This document shows positions 5,817 to 7,066 of a stretch of DNA of 7,066 nucleotides, piece after piece (within the stretch, counting starts at the first letter, position 1; each line of letters begins with the position of its first letter). The translations under genes and the position numbers were made by a program. The notes beneath the pieces were generated by a model. It ran no database searches and was not told the DNA's origin. It saw nothing but the letters and a program-made list of their open reading frames with translations. The stretch is from Chloroflexia bacterium (GTDB taxonomy: Bacteria; Chloroflexota; Chloroflexia; QHBQ01; JADMIH01): NCBI GenBank assembly GCA_025927935.1, contig JAICKM010000361.1, positions 1-7,066 of the forward strand, given 5' to 3'.

Positions 5817-7066
5817 CTATTTGGCATCCAAGGTGTTGAAGACTTGGATGCGCGTATTGTCGCTGTCGGTGACGTAGAGCGGGCCGGTGGGGCCGCTGGC
5901 GATGCCCAGCGGGACGCGGAACTGGCCGGGTTCCGTGCCTGCGCTGCCGACATAGCGGATTGTGCCGGCCGCCGGGTCGAGGACAGTGAGGCGCTGCCGA
6001 TCCGGGTCCGTCAGCACGACCAGCCCATGCCAGACCGCCAGGTGGCTGCCGCCGCGTGTGCCGCCGGCTTCCACCGGCCATTCATGGATGATCTTGCCCG
6101 CCGCGTCTAACTGGACGATCCGCCCGCTCAAATCGACCACATACGCGGTGCCGTCGGGCGCCATGGCTACGTCGATAGGTTGGTCGAAATGCTTATAGAT
6201 GCCGTTCTCGCCGGTGAACTCGCCGTCGGGTTGGCCGCCGGCGGTGAAGCGGAGCACGCGCCCTCGGTTGGTGCCGGCTACCCAGATGCGGCCGTCCGGC
6301 CCCAGCGCGATGCCGCTGGAGTTGGGACTCACGCCCGGCAAGTTCACGAGCACCTGGCCGTCGGGACTGAACAGTTGCACATCGCCCGTGGTCACGTCGA
6401 GGGTCGCCACGTGGCCGTCCGGCCCCACGGCCAGGTCGGCGAGCAGGCCGAACTTGCCGGGCGCCGAGATGGTCGTCGCGCTGCCCCAGCCACCGTTCAC
6501 CTTGCCCGACGAGTCGAGCCGCACCACGCGGTGGTTGCCGCTGTCGGCGATATAGACCTGCCCTTGCGAGTCCACGCCCACGCCGCGCGGCTCCTTCAGC
6601 CCGGCGTCCTTGCCCAGGACGGCAGCGGGCGCCACGATGTTCGGCGCGGGCGCGGCCTGCTCGGGAAGTGGGGCGGCGCCCGGCGCATCGGGCAGCACCC
6701 CCACCGCCCAACTGCGCGCCTGCGGCGCCAGCACCGTGGGCGGCACGAGGGCGCGCTGCCCGCCCGGTGGCGTCCAGTACCACTCCAGCCGGGCCGGGCC
6801 GCGTTGCCAGGCGTAGCGCAGATCCACCTGGTGCGCACCGGCGGTGAGGTTCACCGTGCCCTGCGCCTGGGTGATGTCGCCCTGCGCCGCGTTATTCACC
6901 ACGGCCTGCCCGTCGATCAGCAAAAGACTGGGGCCGTTGGAGCTAAGGTCGAGGGTGTAGGTGCCCGCGGTGGTTGCCGTGAGCGTGCCCTGCCAGCGCA
7001 CGACAAACGGCGCCTGCTGGAAGGCCACGGTCGCTTCGCGGAAGCCGAAGAAAGGATCGCTGCGCC
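5817..7066 (-). CDS. PA14-NHL protein, C-terminal part of a probable second fused glycosyltransferase (5' end outside window)
   Basis: The frame is open to the right edge. A GTG at 7028 falls inside a PA14-like domain, and twelve codons before it continue the match (SDPFFGFREATV aligns with the FLGFRDAPSAL stretch of the neighbour), so it is an internal Val and not a start. About 415 residues are visible: a PA14-like domain (to about 113) with LLLIDGQAVVNN and RLEWYWTPPG motifs, an Ala/Pro linker, and six NHL blades (about 158-415). It aligns with the C-terminus of the 1538-residue protein throughout, for example FDQPIDVAMAPDG against FDQPVDVAVGPDG, and VLTDPDR against YLTDPDH. The membrane glycosyltransferase part is expected upstream by analogy but is not seen. 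The visible part has no cysteine. Its stop, TAG at 5819-5817, is 175 bases before the start of the next gene on the same strand. The tail probably acts outside the membrane, as an extracellular binding or scaffold module. Confidence 0.85.
   Translation of the reverse strand, partial: RSDPFFGFREATVAFQQAPFVVRWQGTLTATTAGTYTLDLSSNGPSLLLIDGQAVVNNAAQGDITQAQGTVNLTAGAHQVDLRYAWQRGPARLEWYWTPPGGQRALVPPTVLAPQARSWAVGVLPDAPGAAPLPEQAAPAPNIVAPAAVLGKDAGLKEPRGVGVDSQGQVYIADSGNHRVVRLDSSGKVNGGWGSATTISAPGKFGLLADLAVGPDGHVATLDVTTGDVQLFSPDGQVLVNLPGVSPNSSGIALGPDGRIWVAGTNRGRVLRFTAGGQPDGEFTGENGIYKHFDQPIDVAMAPDGTAYVVDLSGRIVQLDAAGKIIHEWPVEAGGTRGGSHLAVWHGLVVLTDPDRQRLTVLDPAAGTIRYVGSAGTEPGQFRVPLGIASGPTGPLYVTDSDNTRIQVFNTLDAK

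Noticed and set aside
7026..7028. GTG as start codon of the right-hand PA14-NHL gene
   Set aside because: The frame continues upstream to the window edge, and the added residues align with the PA14 domain of the paralog, so this codon is an internal Val.
1..7066. tRNA, CRISPR array, transposase, phage or toxin-antitoxin genes
   Set aside because: I saw none: no regular short direct repeats with spacers, no tRNA-like cloverleaf, and no protein with such domains on either strand.

Overview
The window is GC-rich bacterial DNA with long, dense reading frames. It looks like part of a Chloroflexota-type genome. That guess rests on three things: high GC, very large membrane glycosyltransferases fused to NHL propellers, and a hairpin repeat of the TCTGAGCG...AGCGAAGA kind, which I remember from Chloroflexota and some other environmental genomes. 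None of these is diagnostic, so treat the taxonomy as a guess.

Layout from left to right. (1) Positions 2-454, plus strand: the C-terminal part of a von Willebrand factor A (VWA) domain protein, cut by the left edge. (2) Positions 471-911, minus strand: a 146-residue protein I do not recognise, converging on the VWA gene with a 16-base gap. (3) Positions 935-1015: an imperfect inverted repeat of about 31 bp per arm, directly after the stop of the next gene. (4) Positions 1025-5641, minus strand: the main gene, 1538 residues. Its order is a disordered Pro/Ala-rich N-terminus, four extra membrane segments, a GT-C (PMT/ArnT-like, GT39-type) membrane glycosyltransferase core with an Asp-Glu motif in the first core loop, two PA14-like lectin domains and a six-bladed NHL beta-propeller. 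(5) Positions 5642-5816: an intergenic region with a plausible extended -10 promoter and an 18-bp near-palindrome abutting its -35 box. (6) Positions 5817-7066, minus strand: the C-terminal part of a second protein with the same PA14-NHL tail, running off the right edge.

The two large minus-strand genes are tandem paralogs, at least over their PA14 and NHL parts. The likely picture is a pair of cell-surface polyprenyl-phosphate-sugar-dependent glycosyltransferases whose exported tails bind glycan or protein outside the membrane. The donor, the acceptor and the role of the propeller cannot be read from the sequence. The VWA gene and the small unknown gene show no clear functional link to the pair.

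I see no tRNA, rRNA, CRISPR array, insertion sequence or phage gene. The most notable points are the multi-domain fusion and its duplication, the hairpin repeat, and a cysteine pair present in one propeller only.
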